Assembly (NCBI GenBank): GCA_031213475.1 | Contig: JARUPZ010000002.1 | Location: 4,101,049 to 4,165,048, forward strand | Direction of reading: 5' to 3' | Source: Nereocystis luetkeana | Lineage: Eukaryota > Sar > Phaeophyceae > Laminariales > Laminariaceae | DNA: 64,000 bases | Shown: in pieces, positions 47,577-57,300 of the stretch | Layout: each line of letters begins with the position of its first letter | How positions within the stretch are numbered: the first letter of the stretch is position 1 | Made by a program: the position numbers and the translations under genes | Notes under the pieces: model-generated | What the model was told of the DNA's origin: nothing | Databases searched by the model: none | What the model saw: the letters and a program-made list of their open reading frames with translations, nothing else

Positions 47577-49310
47577 GCTACCGAACTGACCGATTCGATT
47601 CGAACCGATTCGGCCGATCGATGCGGCCGCTTGCGGCATCTCTCTTATCTCTCTCGTCGCTCGACAAGAGTCGGGATGATCGGGGAGCGCTTTTTTTTGT
47701 GTTCTAGCATCAGCACCACCCGGGCCGCGGTGGTCAGTGGTTTCATGAGCCGCGCGCGAGCTTTGACTGATTTTCGTGGATGTTTTTTGTTTTTTGTTTT
47801 TGCTGTTGATGTGCTATTCCTTGTTTTCGTGTTCTGTGTCGGTGTGACGGGCCCCACCCACCCACCCACCCACCCCCTCTTGTGCTGTTTCGTATCGCCT
47901 TCTCTTGTGTTTTTTTTTTTCTCGTTCCGGTTTCTATTTTCTGGTGTTTTTGTCAGGTGCGCATGGGGACTGACAAAGACCCAGAGCACGAAGACAAGAC
48001 CGGTTCGAACCCGCTGCGTCAAGGCTGTCCCACAGAGGAGGCCCTGCGAAGAGGCTTTAGTCTCGTTTATCTTTCGCGGACGGTGAGTGAAACCAATGGT
48101 GTGATTCTGTTTCGGATACATGCGGTGACGATTGTAAGTGAGGCTGGGCACTGGCTGGCTCAGTCAGTAGCCATTATACTGTCGTCAAAAGTTAAATTAG
48201 TCTACCGGCTTGCAGTAGCATCCTGTCTCTCCTCTCTGCCCTCTCGTCCCCAAACGCATATAGGGGGTTTCCTTACAGTTATATAATATGGCGTGTTTCT
48301 TGGCCGTGCCTAATGTACTACAGGCGAATATGCCGGCCAGGTCAATCAGTGTATTACTACTGCCAGTACATACTGTGCCAGTGCCCAGCCCCAGTTATAA
48401 CCCTTTTAGACTGCCCTCTACATATACGCAGGTTTTACTCTAATTCTTAAGTCGTTTGTAGAGACAGGAAGGTGCGGTCCCAACAGAACGGGTTTAACCG
48501 TTTTAGGACTGCAGTCTCGTTTTGGGGACAATTGGGAACAAATTACTTGGAATTAGACTGTTTGTCCCCAAAACGGGACCGGAGTCCTAAAAGGGTCCAA
48601 GGGTGTTCGAATGTGGCGGATCAAGAAGCCGGGTCGGGCGGGGGGGGTGGGGTGGGTAGAAAAGGCGCGCCAAGGCCATGGTACTATTAGTACTGTAGTT
48701 GTAGTACATGGGGTGGCCAATCGAGGGGTCGAATCGCAGTCTCCTAAGATATTTGGAGGGGGGGAGGGGGGTGTACTCGATATCATGCATGGCCGTAGCC
48801 GTATGACGCAGGGGGGTGGGTAGCCGTTTTGGAAGCTCTCTCTGCATGTTGGAAGGAGGTGCCGTCATAGGGTTTTGCAGGGGGGGGGGGGAGGGGGTCG
48901 CGTGGAGGACCACGGAGGCCGTTCGGCCGGCCGGCGTCAGCGTTGAGAGTACAGTTGAGGGTGGGTCTGTCGCAGTCGTCATGACGCTCCGGAAACATTC
49001 GGACCCCCGAGAGCCTGAATTCTCCCCCTCCCTCCGCCATTCTGACCCCCTCCCCTTCTTTCTGCTTTTTATCCCCCCCCCCCACTCCTCCCCCGCTCGG
49101 ACCCCCTCCCCTGCTTGCTGCTTCAATGTGTTGGTGGCACGTTTGCCGTGTGTCTTACTCACTCCGCAGCTGGACTTTTCTTGCGAGACAGAGGAGGAAA
49201 TGCATTACATTGTGGGGGGGTTTCGGGCGCTAGTGGCGGAGTCAGTAGGCATCGGGGCAGGCTCCGCGGCGTTCGGCAAGCAATCGTGGGTCAGAAAGGG
49301 TACCCGCTAA
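31813..49310 (+). CDS. PH-domain-like protein, six exons over 17.5 kb
   Basis: Proposed model: join(31813..31920,34310..34398,35216..35296,46349..46469,47957..48082,49170..49310), 221 codons, all splice phases compatible (0,2,2,0,0). Exon 1 is a Gly-rich start ending MSDQDDK. Exons 2-3 give FKARLAEGFSLTKHSRSGKA and AFVVIFRPPGVLRLLLEPE, like the first strands of a PH fold (the TKHxRxGK motif is typical of one PH subgroup). Exon 4 holds MIYSVDDGVHFRMAKGKRAS and SLLSLAQ. Exon 5 holds VRMGTDKD...FSLVYLSRT. Exon 6, LDFSCETEEEMHYIVGGFRA, fits the last strand and C-terminal helix, and ends at TAA 49308. PH domains bind phosphoinositides or proteins at membranes; a cytosolic adaptor role is inference. 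Introns 1 and 4 have GC donors (AAG|GCAAGT, CAG|GCAAGT). Intron 3 is 11 kb and full of transposons, so a further exon there cannot be excluded. The exon 2 donor (GTTAGA) is weak. Confidence 0.68.
34014..34050. repeat. Tandem TA-CCWGG scar array
   Basis: 37 bp made of TA followed by five 7-bp steps: CCAGG-TA, CCAAG-TA, then CCTGG-TA three times. Consistent with repeated events at the flanking TA of earlier ones. Lies in intron 1 of the PH gene. Confidence 0.95.
34995..35060 (+). repeat. Dispersed repeat H fragment
   Basis: CCGTTCTTTCTACCCGTCGA, then TCCAGCACAACCAGT. Shares this phrase with 37193-37330, 39243-39370 and 61183-61270. Type of element unknown. Confidence 0.65.
36060..36184. mobile_element. 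105-bp MITE (family A) with three internal scars, 125 bp
   Basis: Length is 125 bp = 105 + 7 + 7 + 6. Against the consensus, TACCAGGTA replaces TA at 36118-36126 and at 36150-36158, and TACGAGTA replaces TA at 36164-36171. Each is an insertion with a duplicated TA. Outside these the copy aligns normally. Located in intron 3 of the PH gene. Confidence 0.93.
36285..36378. mobile_element. piggyBac-like MITE (family B)
   Basis: TCAA then CCCTTTAAGCACTGCAGTCC and an inverse GACTGCAGTCCTAAAAG. Diverged; flanks no longer TTAA. Confidence 0.8.
37193..37330 (+). repeat. Dispersed repeat H, longer copy
   Basis: Preceded by a TTG microsatellite, then CTTCACATTAGA, CTTTCTACCCAGCC, CAGTGTCCGTCCTGAT, CTAGAGAGATAC and CTGCGGTCACA, in the same order as 39243-39370. 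Confidence 0.7.
37331..38518. other. Intron sequence without recognised features
   Basis: A G run at 37417-37437, TACCAGGTA at about 37508, and a CTG-repeat patch at 37735-37750. A frame at 38135-38479 follows a TTTTTGTAG that could be an acceptor, but its product matches nothing I recognise. Confidence 0.35.
38519..39090 (+). repeat. ~570-bp dispersed repeat F, copy 2
   Basis: Collinear with 11458-12035. At 38576-38577 it has only TA where copy 1 has TATTAATA, making it the apparent empty site. Preceded by (TTG)n as in copy 1. Confidence 0.9.
39243..39370 (+). repeat. Dispersed repeat H
   Basis: Begins after a short (GT)n: TTCTTCACATTAAACCGTTC, TACCCGTCGACATCCAGCAC, AACCAGTGTCCGTGCCGATT, TTCTGTGGTCACA. 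Confidence 0.7.
39728..39923 (+). mobile_element. SINE-like element (family D), copy 1
   Basis: ~175-bp body starting ACAATTCGATGCGAGTCGAC and ending AAATGGAATGAGC, followed by a 20-base A run. Body and tail position are shared with 53912-54141 (minus) and 60774-60969 (plus). No coding capacity; a poly-A-tailed retroposon is the simplest reading. A clear tRNA-type promoter is not visible. Confidence 0.8.
40010..40106. mobile_element. piggyBac-like MITE (family B), intact
   Basis: TTAA on both sides (40010-40013, 40103-40106), ends CCCCTTTAGAACCGCAGTCC and inverse GGACTGCGGTCCTAAAAGGG-type. A TTAA duplication with CCC-initial inverted repeats is the piggyBac signature. Confidence 0.93.
40107..42374. 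other. Intron sequence rich in CCWGG and TATTAATA scars
   Basis: TACCWGGTA words lie at about 40458, 40500, 40507, 40551, 40605, 40681, 41705 and 42345. Short direct repeats of GCCTTTGTAAGGC at 41000-41035. G runs at 41965 and 42040. No gene recognised. Confidence 0.4.
42376..42470. mobile_element. piggyBac-like MITE (family B) flanked by TTAT
   Basis: TTAT at 42376-42379 and TTAT at 42467-42470 flank CCCCTTTAGAACCGCAGTCC and its inverse. Identical TTAT on both sides suggests insertion into a non-canonical tetranucleotide rather than decay of TTAA. Confidence 0.85.
42743..42831. mobile_element. piggyBac-like MITE (family B)
   Basis: Starts GCCCTTTAGGACTGCAGTCC; right TTAA at 42828-42831. 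The left flank has decayed. Confidence 0.8.
42871..42975. mobile_element. 105-bp MITE (family A) with an adjacent scar
   Basis: Exactly 105 bp. The right target TA (42976-42977) is followed by CCTGG and another TA, that is TACCTGGTA at 42976-42984, so a scar sits on the target-site TA itself. Confidence 0.95.
43167..43271. mobile_element. 105-bp MITE (family A)
   Basis: TA at 43165-43166; right end GGTCCCCCGCAA then TA. Exactly 105 bp. Confidence 0.95.
43623..44435. mobile_element. Non-autonomous DNA transposon (family C), copy 1, 813 bp
   Basis: Begins AGACCTATGCCAATGG and ends with its exact inverse CCATTGGCATAGGTCT. The interior is collinear with 61838-62674, with scattered substitutions and small indels. 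Frames inside differ between copies and none looks like a transposase, so it is a deletion derivative or MITE-like unit. The target duplication is not clear (flanks TTT|...|TGC). Confidence 0.88.
44552..44636. mobile_element. piggyBac-like MITE (family B)
   Basis: CCCTTTTAGAAACGCAGTCC and inverse GGGACTGCAGTCCTGAT; flanks decayed. Confidence 0.8.
44955..45059. mobile_element. 105-bp MITE (family A)
   Basis: Left TA at 44953-44954; right end CCCCCGTAA, followed by TT. Exactly 105 bp. Confidence 0.93.
45208..45300. mobile_element. piggyBac-like MITE (family B)
   Basis: CCTTTTAGGACCGCAGTCCC and inverse GGGACTGCAGTCCTACAAGG, right flank TCAA. Confidence 0.82.
45518..45622. mobile_element. 105-bp MITE (family A)
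   Basis: Left TA at 45516-45517; right end reads CCCCCGTAC with one substitution. Exactly 105 bp. Confidence 0.93.
45661..45758. mobile_element. piggyBac-like MITE (family B)
   Basis: TCAA then CCCTTCTAGGACTGCAGTTC; right half CACAACGGGACTTGCGGCAC, AAAAGGG, TTAT. Confidence 0.8.
45904..46008. mobile_element. 105-bp MITE (family A)
   Basis: Exactly 105 bp, flanked by TA at 45902-45903 and 46009-46010, followed by an AGC repeat (46015-46040). It lies 340 bp before exon 4 of the PH gene. Confidence 0.96.
48494..48600. mobile_element. piggyBac-like MITE (family B) with an 11-bp internal insertion
   Basis: TTAA then CCGTTTTAGGACTGCAGTCT; after GGGGACAA there is an extra TTGGGAACAAA before ATTACTTGG. 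Right end GGAGTCCTAAAAGGG. In intron 5 of the PH gene. A left-end fragment of the same family (TAACCCTTTTAGACTGC) is at 48397-48414. Confidence 0.82.
48770..48816 (-). repeat. Poly-C-tailed repeat fragment, inverted
   Basis: GGGGGGTGTACTCGATATCA, then GCATGGCCGTAGCCGTATGA on the plus strand: the GAGTAC-plus-C end read from the other strand. A longer inverted copy is at 49425-49490 and includes the GACCGTAGACCCTCGCATCC segment. Confidence 0.7.
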
Positions 49311-50666
49311 GAGAGAGAGGGCGTGGGGGCGTCCGGAGTTTGGGGGGGGAGGGGGGGGGGGCGGGTGACAGAGGCGGGACGTGGGAGGGAGGCGGGGGGG
49401 GCGTCAGGGCGCCAATAGTTGCGGGGGGTGTACTCAAATCATGTAGTGCATGGCCGTAGTCGCATGACCGTAGACCCTCGCATCCCTTCGGTTGCCGTAG
49501 GGGGGGGGGGGGGGGGGGCGGAACGCCGGAGGGAGGCAGGGAGGGCGTGGGGGGGGGCGGGTGGGTAATGGGCGTGCGAGAGACTGATACCGTGCGCTAT
49601 GTTGTGATGCAACGCGAAGGGGGGGCGGGGCGGGGGGGGAGTCTAATGCGTGGAAGGCGTGTTGGGTGATTTCGGGCGGGCGTGTCTGCCGGGTGGGGTT
49701 CCCGGACCCTCTCTTTGCGAAATAAAAAGATTTTTGAAGCTTAAGGTCGCGGGTCCGTGACGCGAGGAGGAGGGGTTGGAAAGGGGAGCGGGGGTGGGTG
49801 AGTGGGAGGGGGGGGGGGGGGGGGGGGGGGGGGGAGGGAGGCGCTGACGGACGCCTTCACGGCGCTACTTTTTCCGCTATGAATTAGCTTTCTGTGCTTC
49901 TGTGGTGCCAAGCAGGCTGTGGAGAGGTAGGGGCGTTGCGATAGAGGGGGGGGAGAAAACCGCGAAGGTATTGCCGACTTGCCTCGATTATTGGAGGGGT
50001 GAGGTGGGGGGACGGCGGTCTAGACGACGAGCACCATGGGGGGTGCTTGGGGGCTGAAACTCCGAGTGCGGAGTGCAACGGGAAGGGGTTGGGGGGGGGG
50101 GGGGGGGGTAAGTGGAGTGTGTGCTAGGGGCGAGGTGGCGTAGGGGAGGCGCCGGGACTTTAGCCCGTTGCACCGATAATAGTAGCGAGCGGCGCCGGTG
50201 GTACGACCACCAAGGGAAGGAAAGACGATGGGTGCCATAGTTATGAAAAGTCCGTGTGCGTGTGCGTGTGCGTGTGCGTGTTTTTTTTCTATTTTCTTTT
50301 CTCTTCTTTTTCATTTTCTTTTTCATGTTATTGTATGTGTGTGAGAATGGGGGGGGGGGGATCACGGGGCGGATGGGTGTATGGATGAATGGGTACCGGT
50401 GGGGGTGTTGGAATGTCAGCGTTGGGGGGGGGGGGGGGGAGGTAGAGGAGCTGCTGGGGTGATGGTTGTCGGGTGTAGCGGGCTGGATTGGTTTGGCTAG
50501 ATCCACCCGAGCTTGCATCGCTCGGGCAGCGCATTTTTCGTTCCGCGAGACAGTCGTTTGTGATAAGACTTGGCGAATTTTAAGGTTCGTATGACACCTT
50601 CAAGCGTTTTTTTTTCTGTTTTGTGTTTTCGGAGGCCTGTCTTCAATTTTGTGCGATAACGGACCT

Positions 50667-50697
<31 letters not shown>

Positions 50698-50853
50698 ACC
50701 TCCCTCCCCGCAAGCACGCTTTCCTATCTCCCTACCGCTGGGTGGAATTTGGTTTAAAGGTTTCGCTGTTTGAGGGATCTAAAAGGTTAATCGGCATCGT
50801 CGAGCGGTTGTGTTTTTCCCCCCTAGCTGGCAAGTAAGCGGAGCCTGTGGATA
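49311..50853. other. G-rich, poly-G-interrupted region before the gap
   Basis: Downstream of the PH gene. Contains an inverted poly-C-tailed fragment (49425-49490), G runs at 49500-49518, 49810-49835 and 50090-50108, a C run at 50668-50697, and a (GTGTGC)n patch at 50255-50282. An AATAAA lies at about 49720, a possible polyadenylation signal for the PH gene. No other gene is supported. Confidence 0.4.
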
Positions 50854-50953
50854 NNNNNNNNNNNNNNNNNNNNNNNNNNNNNNNNNNNNNNNNNNNNNNN
50901 NNNNNNNNNNNNNNNNNNNNNNNNNNNNNNNNNNNNNNNNNNNNNNNNNNNNN
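50854..50953. other. Assembly gap (100 N)
   Basis: Exactly 100 unknown bases, a conventional placeholder for a gap of unknown size. It sits in poly-G/poly-C-rich sequence, a likely cause of assembly failure. Confidence 0.99.
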
Positions 50954-51585
50954 AGTCGGTCGGCATCTCCCAGCGGCTTTTGATTGCGCCGGTCTGTCGG
51001 TCGTTGTTTGCGGTCGGTCGCTCCCATCTTTCAGCGCTTTTTGTCGCGTCCTCAGGGGGATAGCGGGATGTGCAAAAAAAAGTCTATAATGGTTTCCACA
51101 TTTTTCTCGTTCGTTTCGTTCGGTGTGTCTTGTTTTCCGGTTAAGTTTTGGGTTTTTATTGCCCACGCCGAATTGAACTGATCTGGCAATGATGCCGGAC
51201 AGCTAGGGGCGGGGCTTTGGTGACTGTGTGGACTTTTGTTATCATGAGCTGAACTTGGAGCGATGATTTTTCGTTTTTCGTTTTTTTTTTTCTTGTGGGG
51301 GGGGGGGGGAGGGGGGGGGGGGAGGGGGGGGGGTAGAGACGTGCGAATAGTTCCGCATCGATCACCATCTTCAATGTTGACGAGCAGCCGGCACAAAACC
51401 ACCCCCTCCCCCCTTTTGCCGTGACATATGCGCCAATGTTTTGGCTCTATAGGTAAGAGTCCTGCACAGGTGGTTCGTCCACAGTCTAAGGGGAGCTTGA
51501 TGAGCATGATAATATTATCTACCTTGCCGTTGTTTTTTTTCTACGGGCTTCAGCCGGTGGACTCGCGTTTGGAAAATATATTTAT
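50954..51585. other. Non-coding after the gap
   Basis: Poly-T and poly-G tract at 51270-51335. No gene recognised. Confidence 0.4.
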
Positions 51586-51835
51586 GGCCCTCGTTCACTC
51601 AGTCTAAAACCAGCATATTTCACATCAGTCTCAAATTGGTATATATACGACTGTCATAATGGCCCCCGTTCAGCTGTCTAAAACCAGCATATTTCACATT
51701 AGCCTAAAATTGGTGCCTGGTATGTATAAAACCGTCAAAATGTTACACGTTCAGCAGGGCCTCAATCAAACCAGCATGTTCCACACCAGCCTAATACAAT
51801 TGGTACAGATACCACCGTCAAAAATGTAATATCTA
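51586..51835 (+). repeat. ~80-bp tandem repeat, three diverged units
   Basis: Each unit has CGTTCA(C/G)..., AACCAGCATATTTCACAT, CC/TC then AAATTGGT, TATA..AC and CGTCA(A/T)AATG. In unit 2, TTGGTA of unit 1 reads TTGGTGCCTGGTA, another CCTGG-type insertion, at about 51712. Confidence 0.85.
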
Positions 51836-51888
51836 TCTAACCTACTGTACTATTAGTAACAAATATAGTTGTCTGAACACTGACTTTC

Positions 51889-52245
51889 AAGACTGCAGTC
51901 CCGTTTTGGGGACGGATTACATCTGTGTTAGAATGTTAGTGGTATGGTATATATGGTGGTACGGTGCGGTGGACATATTATTTGGCTAATACCGCTTGGT
52001 GGTACGGTTTGTTTAAGTACATGAGGTAGTATGTAAGAATCGCATACGTCGAATGAATCTCATCTGTAAACAAACTATTAATAATTAATATATCGATCAT
52101 TGGAACAAACTACTGTAATATAACCTTGAAAGTATAAGGGATGCGGACAGACAGACAGATCTGCAGTTTCCAAAGTAGAGACTCACTTTTACAAACTGTG
52201 AATAATTTGAGTGATTCGTCCCAAAAACGAGACTGTAGTGGTACT
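51889..52245. mobile_element. piggyBac-like MITE (family B), interrupted
   Basis: Left half at 51889-51925 (AAGACTGCAGTCCCGTTTTG, GGGAC) and right half at 52203-52245 (TTTGAGTGATTCGTCCCAAA, AACGAGACTGTAGT) are separated by about 275 bp of unrelated sequence. Either the copy was split by an insertion or this is a longer family member. Moderately sure. Confidence 0.6.
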
Positions 52246-53911
52246 ACGAAAGGGCTGGGCCTCGGAAAGCGCAAGTCAACGCCTAAATAAAGATACCATA
52301 GACAGCTTCGCGAAATAAATCTTGAACCTATACTCACGACGAATGTTGGCGGAATAGAAGTTTTTTCCCCAAGCCTTTGAACGACTGTACACGACACGCA
52401 CCTTTTTTTTTTTTTTTTTTTTTTATCCTCCGGCGGATTGGTAAAAATAAAGCTTGAGCTCACCACACTTCTTCGTTCTCGTGTCGAGGGTCAATTTATC
52501 CTATAGCTCCCGTAGCAACATCAGCACAGGCTGCTGTTACTACTGGACGACACGCGCAATGGCAGACGAAATAGGGCACGGTCACCGTACCCCAGAAGAA
52601 GTCGAGAGGGGAGCTTCGGGCGTGGAGTAAGCAAGTACCAGGTTTGGCAAAACAAGAACACGAGGGATGATTTGACCCGAAGACTGCTGCATACCTGGTA
52701 CTCCGGTACTATTTACAGTAGTAAGACTGAACGACCACCATCAACCCAAACTGACTCCCCCGCGACTGGGTCAACGGGATTTTTCAACCGTTAGACGGTG
52801 GCATCAGGCACGGTAAATCGCGTATGCCCGTACGTATGGCTGTATCGCAAAACAAGACGAGGGAGATCGATGCTGCTCAGATCCAAAACAGTATCATAGC
52901 CACGCAGACGCCATCCATCACCGAAGCGTAGTAGGAGCGCGATGCAATAGCAGTGCGTGCAGAAAATACGCAGTCCACGTTGGTCCAGGCCTATCAAATA
53001 AATGCTGCTATTAGTACTAGTTAGTGCCTGTAACAAGCAGCAACTGTTGTAACTAATAGCAGAACACATGCCGATGCGGCAACACAGCAGTAGAAACTCC
53101 GTGTACCTTTCGTCAAATTTCTACAGTCGCTAAAAGTAAAACTGTTTTGCCCCTTTTTCAAGAATTTACCTCAAATCCTACCTTCGGTGTTTCTTTCGAG
53201 CAGGGAACGTAGCAACTAAAAAAGTATTTTTGGCAAACGCTCTAATTATACACCACCAGACCATATCCCGTAAACGGCTCCTTCGCTGCGAAAAGAGGAG
53301 CGACTGCACAAGAAATGGGATGGAAGACGAGCCTCGGGTCCTCACGTAGAAACGTATGCGTCCATGCGTAATCCCTCCAATCAAGCAAACGCACCACCCT
53401 CCCGGTCCCGTCAGGCTAGCCGGCAAGGCACGGCAGCACACCCTTATGGTACTGGCGGCATCGGCGTGTTCCGCCGATTGATGACCCTTGTACATACACG
53501 GCACAAACAAACCGGTCCAGCTGCCAGCCAGGGCTCCGCCTACGGAAATACCCACGACTAGCACGAGCTCCGCGCCCCCGAAGCACCCGAACACTTGTTC
53601 GCATGTAGAAACATGTTTATCGCTTCTCACATACAGGCACAGCTCAACGCCCCCCCCCCCCCCCCCCCCCCCCCTGCCCGCACTGCTTCCGAACGCTTGT
53701 TGTGAAAACCACAAGATACCATCGTTCGTTTCGCTCCTCCCCGTACACCGAGACAATCTCGGTTTCTCTTGGTGTACGTACTGTCCTACGAAAGTCTCCC
53801 GAGTGCTGAAACTTCTGCGGCGTTCCACGATAGAGGTTCACCCTAAATTTTCTGGGGCTCCTCACTTGAGGAGCTCCATACCTCACCCCACAACCGACTT
53901 CAGCAAAAATC
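52246..53911. other. Intergenic, no supported gene
   Basis: 52407-52450 is the inverted copy of the AATCCGCCGGAGGATA plus A-tract phrase at 5974-6015. A C run lies at 53650-53675. A 216-codon minus-strand frame (53178-53828) spans that run and lacks motifs. Confidence 0.4.
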
Positions 53912-54141
53912 GTTTCTTTTTCTTTTTCTTTTTCTTTTTCTTTTTCTTTTTCTTTTTTTTGCTCATCCCATTTATTATCTTCGCACATCGTCTTCTCTCT
54001 CGCCTTCCAACTCGTAACTCAGATCCGGGGTCACATAGCAGGCTCTTCTACTACCCCCTTCCCGCTACGGTACGTGCCTTCGTTTTTATCGCGAGAAGAT
54101 TTCAGCCCTTTCTTCCCTCGTCGACTCGCATCGAATTGTGC
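53912..54141 (-). mobile_element. SINE-like element (family D), copy 2, with (AAAAAG)n tail
   Basis: Minus-strand copy of the unit at 39728. The tail has turned into seven AAAAAG steps (TTTTTC on the plus strand, 53912-53960), an example of a microsatellite born from a poly-A tail. Confidence 0.85.
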
Positions 54142-54326
54142 CTACCTACGCTGCAAGGCGCTCTCAACAACATCCCGATGAATAATCCCGTGGCCCAAGT
54201 GTAATCAAACGTCATTTTCCGAAACAAGATTGGCATCGCGACGATTTCGGGCTAAGGAGCCCCGTCATTCAGAAACCATTGTAGCAGAAATGCGCTACCT
54301 CTATCGCAGAACGCGTCCTCTCTTTT

Positions 54327-57300
54327 CTACATCTGGCTTGGATCTAATGGCATGAGCTCTCTGCCTCCCAAGAAGGGGAGGAGGAGCAGGAACGGCACCA
54401 GGGACAACACCGTGTACAGGATCACGCGAACCTGCAGAGGGGCAGAGGACAGAAACGAGGAGAACAATGTACACAGGTTTAGGGCGGCGTTCTGGTAGTT
54501 TGTGTGTGTGTTTACTCGCGTGTTGTTGTGCTATCAGTGATGTTCTTGCGCTCTGTTGCGGGAAAGTGGTTGCAAGGGGATCTGCGGCGATCCGCGGACT
54601 CGAAGATTTAAGTCATCAAACGTTTCCCCCAACGTCCCATCCGGTCCTCTTCAAGTTGGAAAGTCGCGAACGATCATCAGCCGTTCTGCTTGAACTCTTG
54701 AGGGGTAGTCAGATCCCTCACATTCATCTTTTTTTCACTCTCGTTTCGTGTTACGATTCATGCAAGTTTCCACAAAAATAAAATCGTTGACCTAAAATCG
54801 TTAAATAAACGCTGAAAATAGCATTTTCGGGTGGGCACAACAGCAAAACAGGCAAAAAACGCTAGAAACAAAAAAAAAAACACGTGAGCGGTAATGAAAA
54901 CTAAATCTTTGCTTGCGGGAGTTTGTGTTCATCGACGTTGATAACATTATCGGAAAGCCAAGCACATCAGGCATCTTTCTCTTTTGGGCGACATTCGTGT
55001 TCATGATGTGCGTACGGAGTTACGGCGTAACGAAAATACCAGGGATCTTTACTTTACGTTACCCGTCCGTGCACGGTGCGGTTTTTTCAAATCGAAAATC
55101 CTACGGTCCGGTTCGGTGCGGTTTTAGAAAATCGGAAATCTTACGGTTCGGTGCGGTTTTCAGGTATTGTAAATCCTACGGTGCGGTTCGGTTTTGATAT
55201 ACATCCTACGGTGCGGTTCGGTGCGGTTTTCAGCTATTGTCAATCCTACGGTGCGGTTCGGTTTCGAGATAAATCCTACGGTGCGGTTCGGTGCGGTTTT
55301 CAAAACTCGGAAATCCTACGGTGCGGTTCGGTGCGGTTTTAGAAAATCGGAAATCTTACGGGGCGGTGAGGGGGTTGTGATATATCATACGGTCCGGTTC
55401 GGTTCGGTCCCCCGTTGAATCGTTTTTTCTACGGCGCGGTTCCAATCCCCATAGGAAAAAAAACGTACAACACACGCTTTTCTCTACGGTGCACCGCACA
55501 TATAAACCGTACAAAACCGCGGTTTCGTACGGTTCTCAGGCTTTTTATCGGGGCACTAACGCAACCGCTGTTTCTCTACGGTGCACCGTACGAATAAACC
55601 GTACAAACCCGCGGTTTCGTACGGTTCTCAGGCGTTTTTTCTCGGGGCACTAATAACGCACTAACAAAACCGCTCAAGGCAGCGTATGAATAAACCGTAC
55701 AAGACCTCGGGTTCATACGGTTTGCGTGCCAGGTACATCTTGTTTACTTTATACTTCATAGGCAAAGCCAAGAGAGCAACAGCACACACACCATAAAAAA
55801 TTAATGAATAAATAAAAGTTGAAGAGTAAAAAAAGTAAAAAGATAGATTGCACGATGCGTGCCGGCACCATACGTCGGTAATCCGGTAATCCGGTAATGT
55901 GCATGTTTCAGATTGAGTACTGATGTGACGCTAAATGTTGCACATTGTCATCTTCCAGGGTACATTTACGTGTAACACACGCCAGCATTTTGCTCTATAC
56001 TGCACCAGGTACAGTACAGAGTACCGAGAGTTATGTTCTTGGGGATAACCCAGACAGCCGTCACAGAGACCGCTACGCCCCTCCCCCCTTGCGTCCACTC
56101 GTGAACATGTTCCTGGAGCACACAAACAACAGCAGCAGTATTAGAGAATGATACTTATTATAATATACAAGGTACATATATGCGAACCCTCCTACTGCTG
56201 TTTTCAGTTTTATGTGCCGAGAATATTACATGTTACATCAGGCCTTGATCGCTCATAAGGAACAACAGTCAACGACCACGGAATTCCCAGCATCGGCAGC
56301 TTGTGATTTCATATTTTCCGGCAGGTGTAATTCCGGAGACTCGCGGTATAAAATCTATCAGAAATATTGAACTATAAATAATTAAACTTCTTTTTGTTTT
56401 TCGACCTCAAAAATATTCAAAATATGAAATACCATAAGATGAACCAAGCCAGCGGGAACACTTTTGACACGAAACCGTGCGGAAACCGTCATGGGCCGTG
56501 CGAAACCGTGACCGTAATGCCCCGTTCCGCGGCCGATGGAACGGCGGTTTTTCTACGGTTTCAAGTTAACCGCACCGTTGAATACCCGATTTAACGGTTT
56601 TTGGCACCGTATCTTGACGCACACGGTGCGGTGCGGTTTCGATGGCATTCCTACGGTGCGGTTCGGTGCGGCTTTCAGATATTGTGAATCCTACGGCGCG
56701 GTTCGGTGCTGTGATATATCCAACGGTGTGGTTCGGTGCGGTTTTAAAATATCGCAAATGCTACTGTGCGGTTCCGTGCGGTTTTTAGATGTCGAGAACC
56801 CTACGGTGCGGTTCGGCACAGCAGCAGTGCGAGTAGAAGTAGTCGAACAGCGGGTCTTGATTTCAATAACATGTTACAAGCAGCAATATCAGTCATCAGC
56901 AAGTTGTCTCTACCCCGTTTTATTCACCGATGCACGAGCATCGTTTTCGCCGATGCACGAGCATCGTTGGACTTTTCTCGTGGAGTGCTGCCGGAAATCA
57001 ACATCAGCGTATGACAAGCGTCCCCTTGCTCGCTGTACTACCATTGCTGCGCTCTACCACCATAAAGCCGCAGGAAGCTGCTACTACTGCCGTTGTCGTG
57101 GTAACCATCACGTATATACGAGCACGTGGTTGCGCAGCTGTATAGACTTACTTATATATGTACCTGGTGTATATATTTCCTGAGCGTGCTCGGTTGGTAC
57201 ATCCCCGGCATCTATTTCAGAGCTCCCACCGGGATACCGCCTCCTTCTATTACTTGCCGGCGAGATCATCTTTCCCTCCCATCTGGATACCGCCTCCTTC

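Noticed and set aside
46624-47750. Possible extra exons (after TTTTTGCAG at 46623; Ala-rich frame at 47421-47750)
   Set aside because: Joining exon 4 directly to 47957 keeps phase and the PH-like fold; the extra frames are low complexity or quickly stop.
53178-53828. 216-codon minus-strand frame with a hydrophobic stretch
   Set aside because: It runs through a 26-base C homopolymer and has no recognised domain or conserved end.
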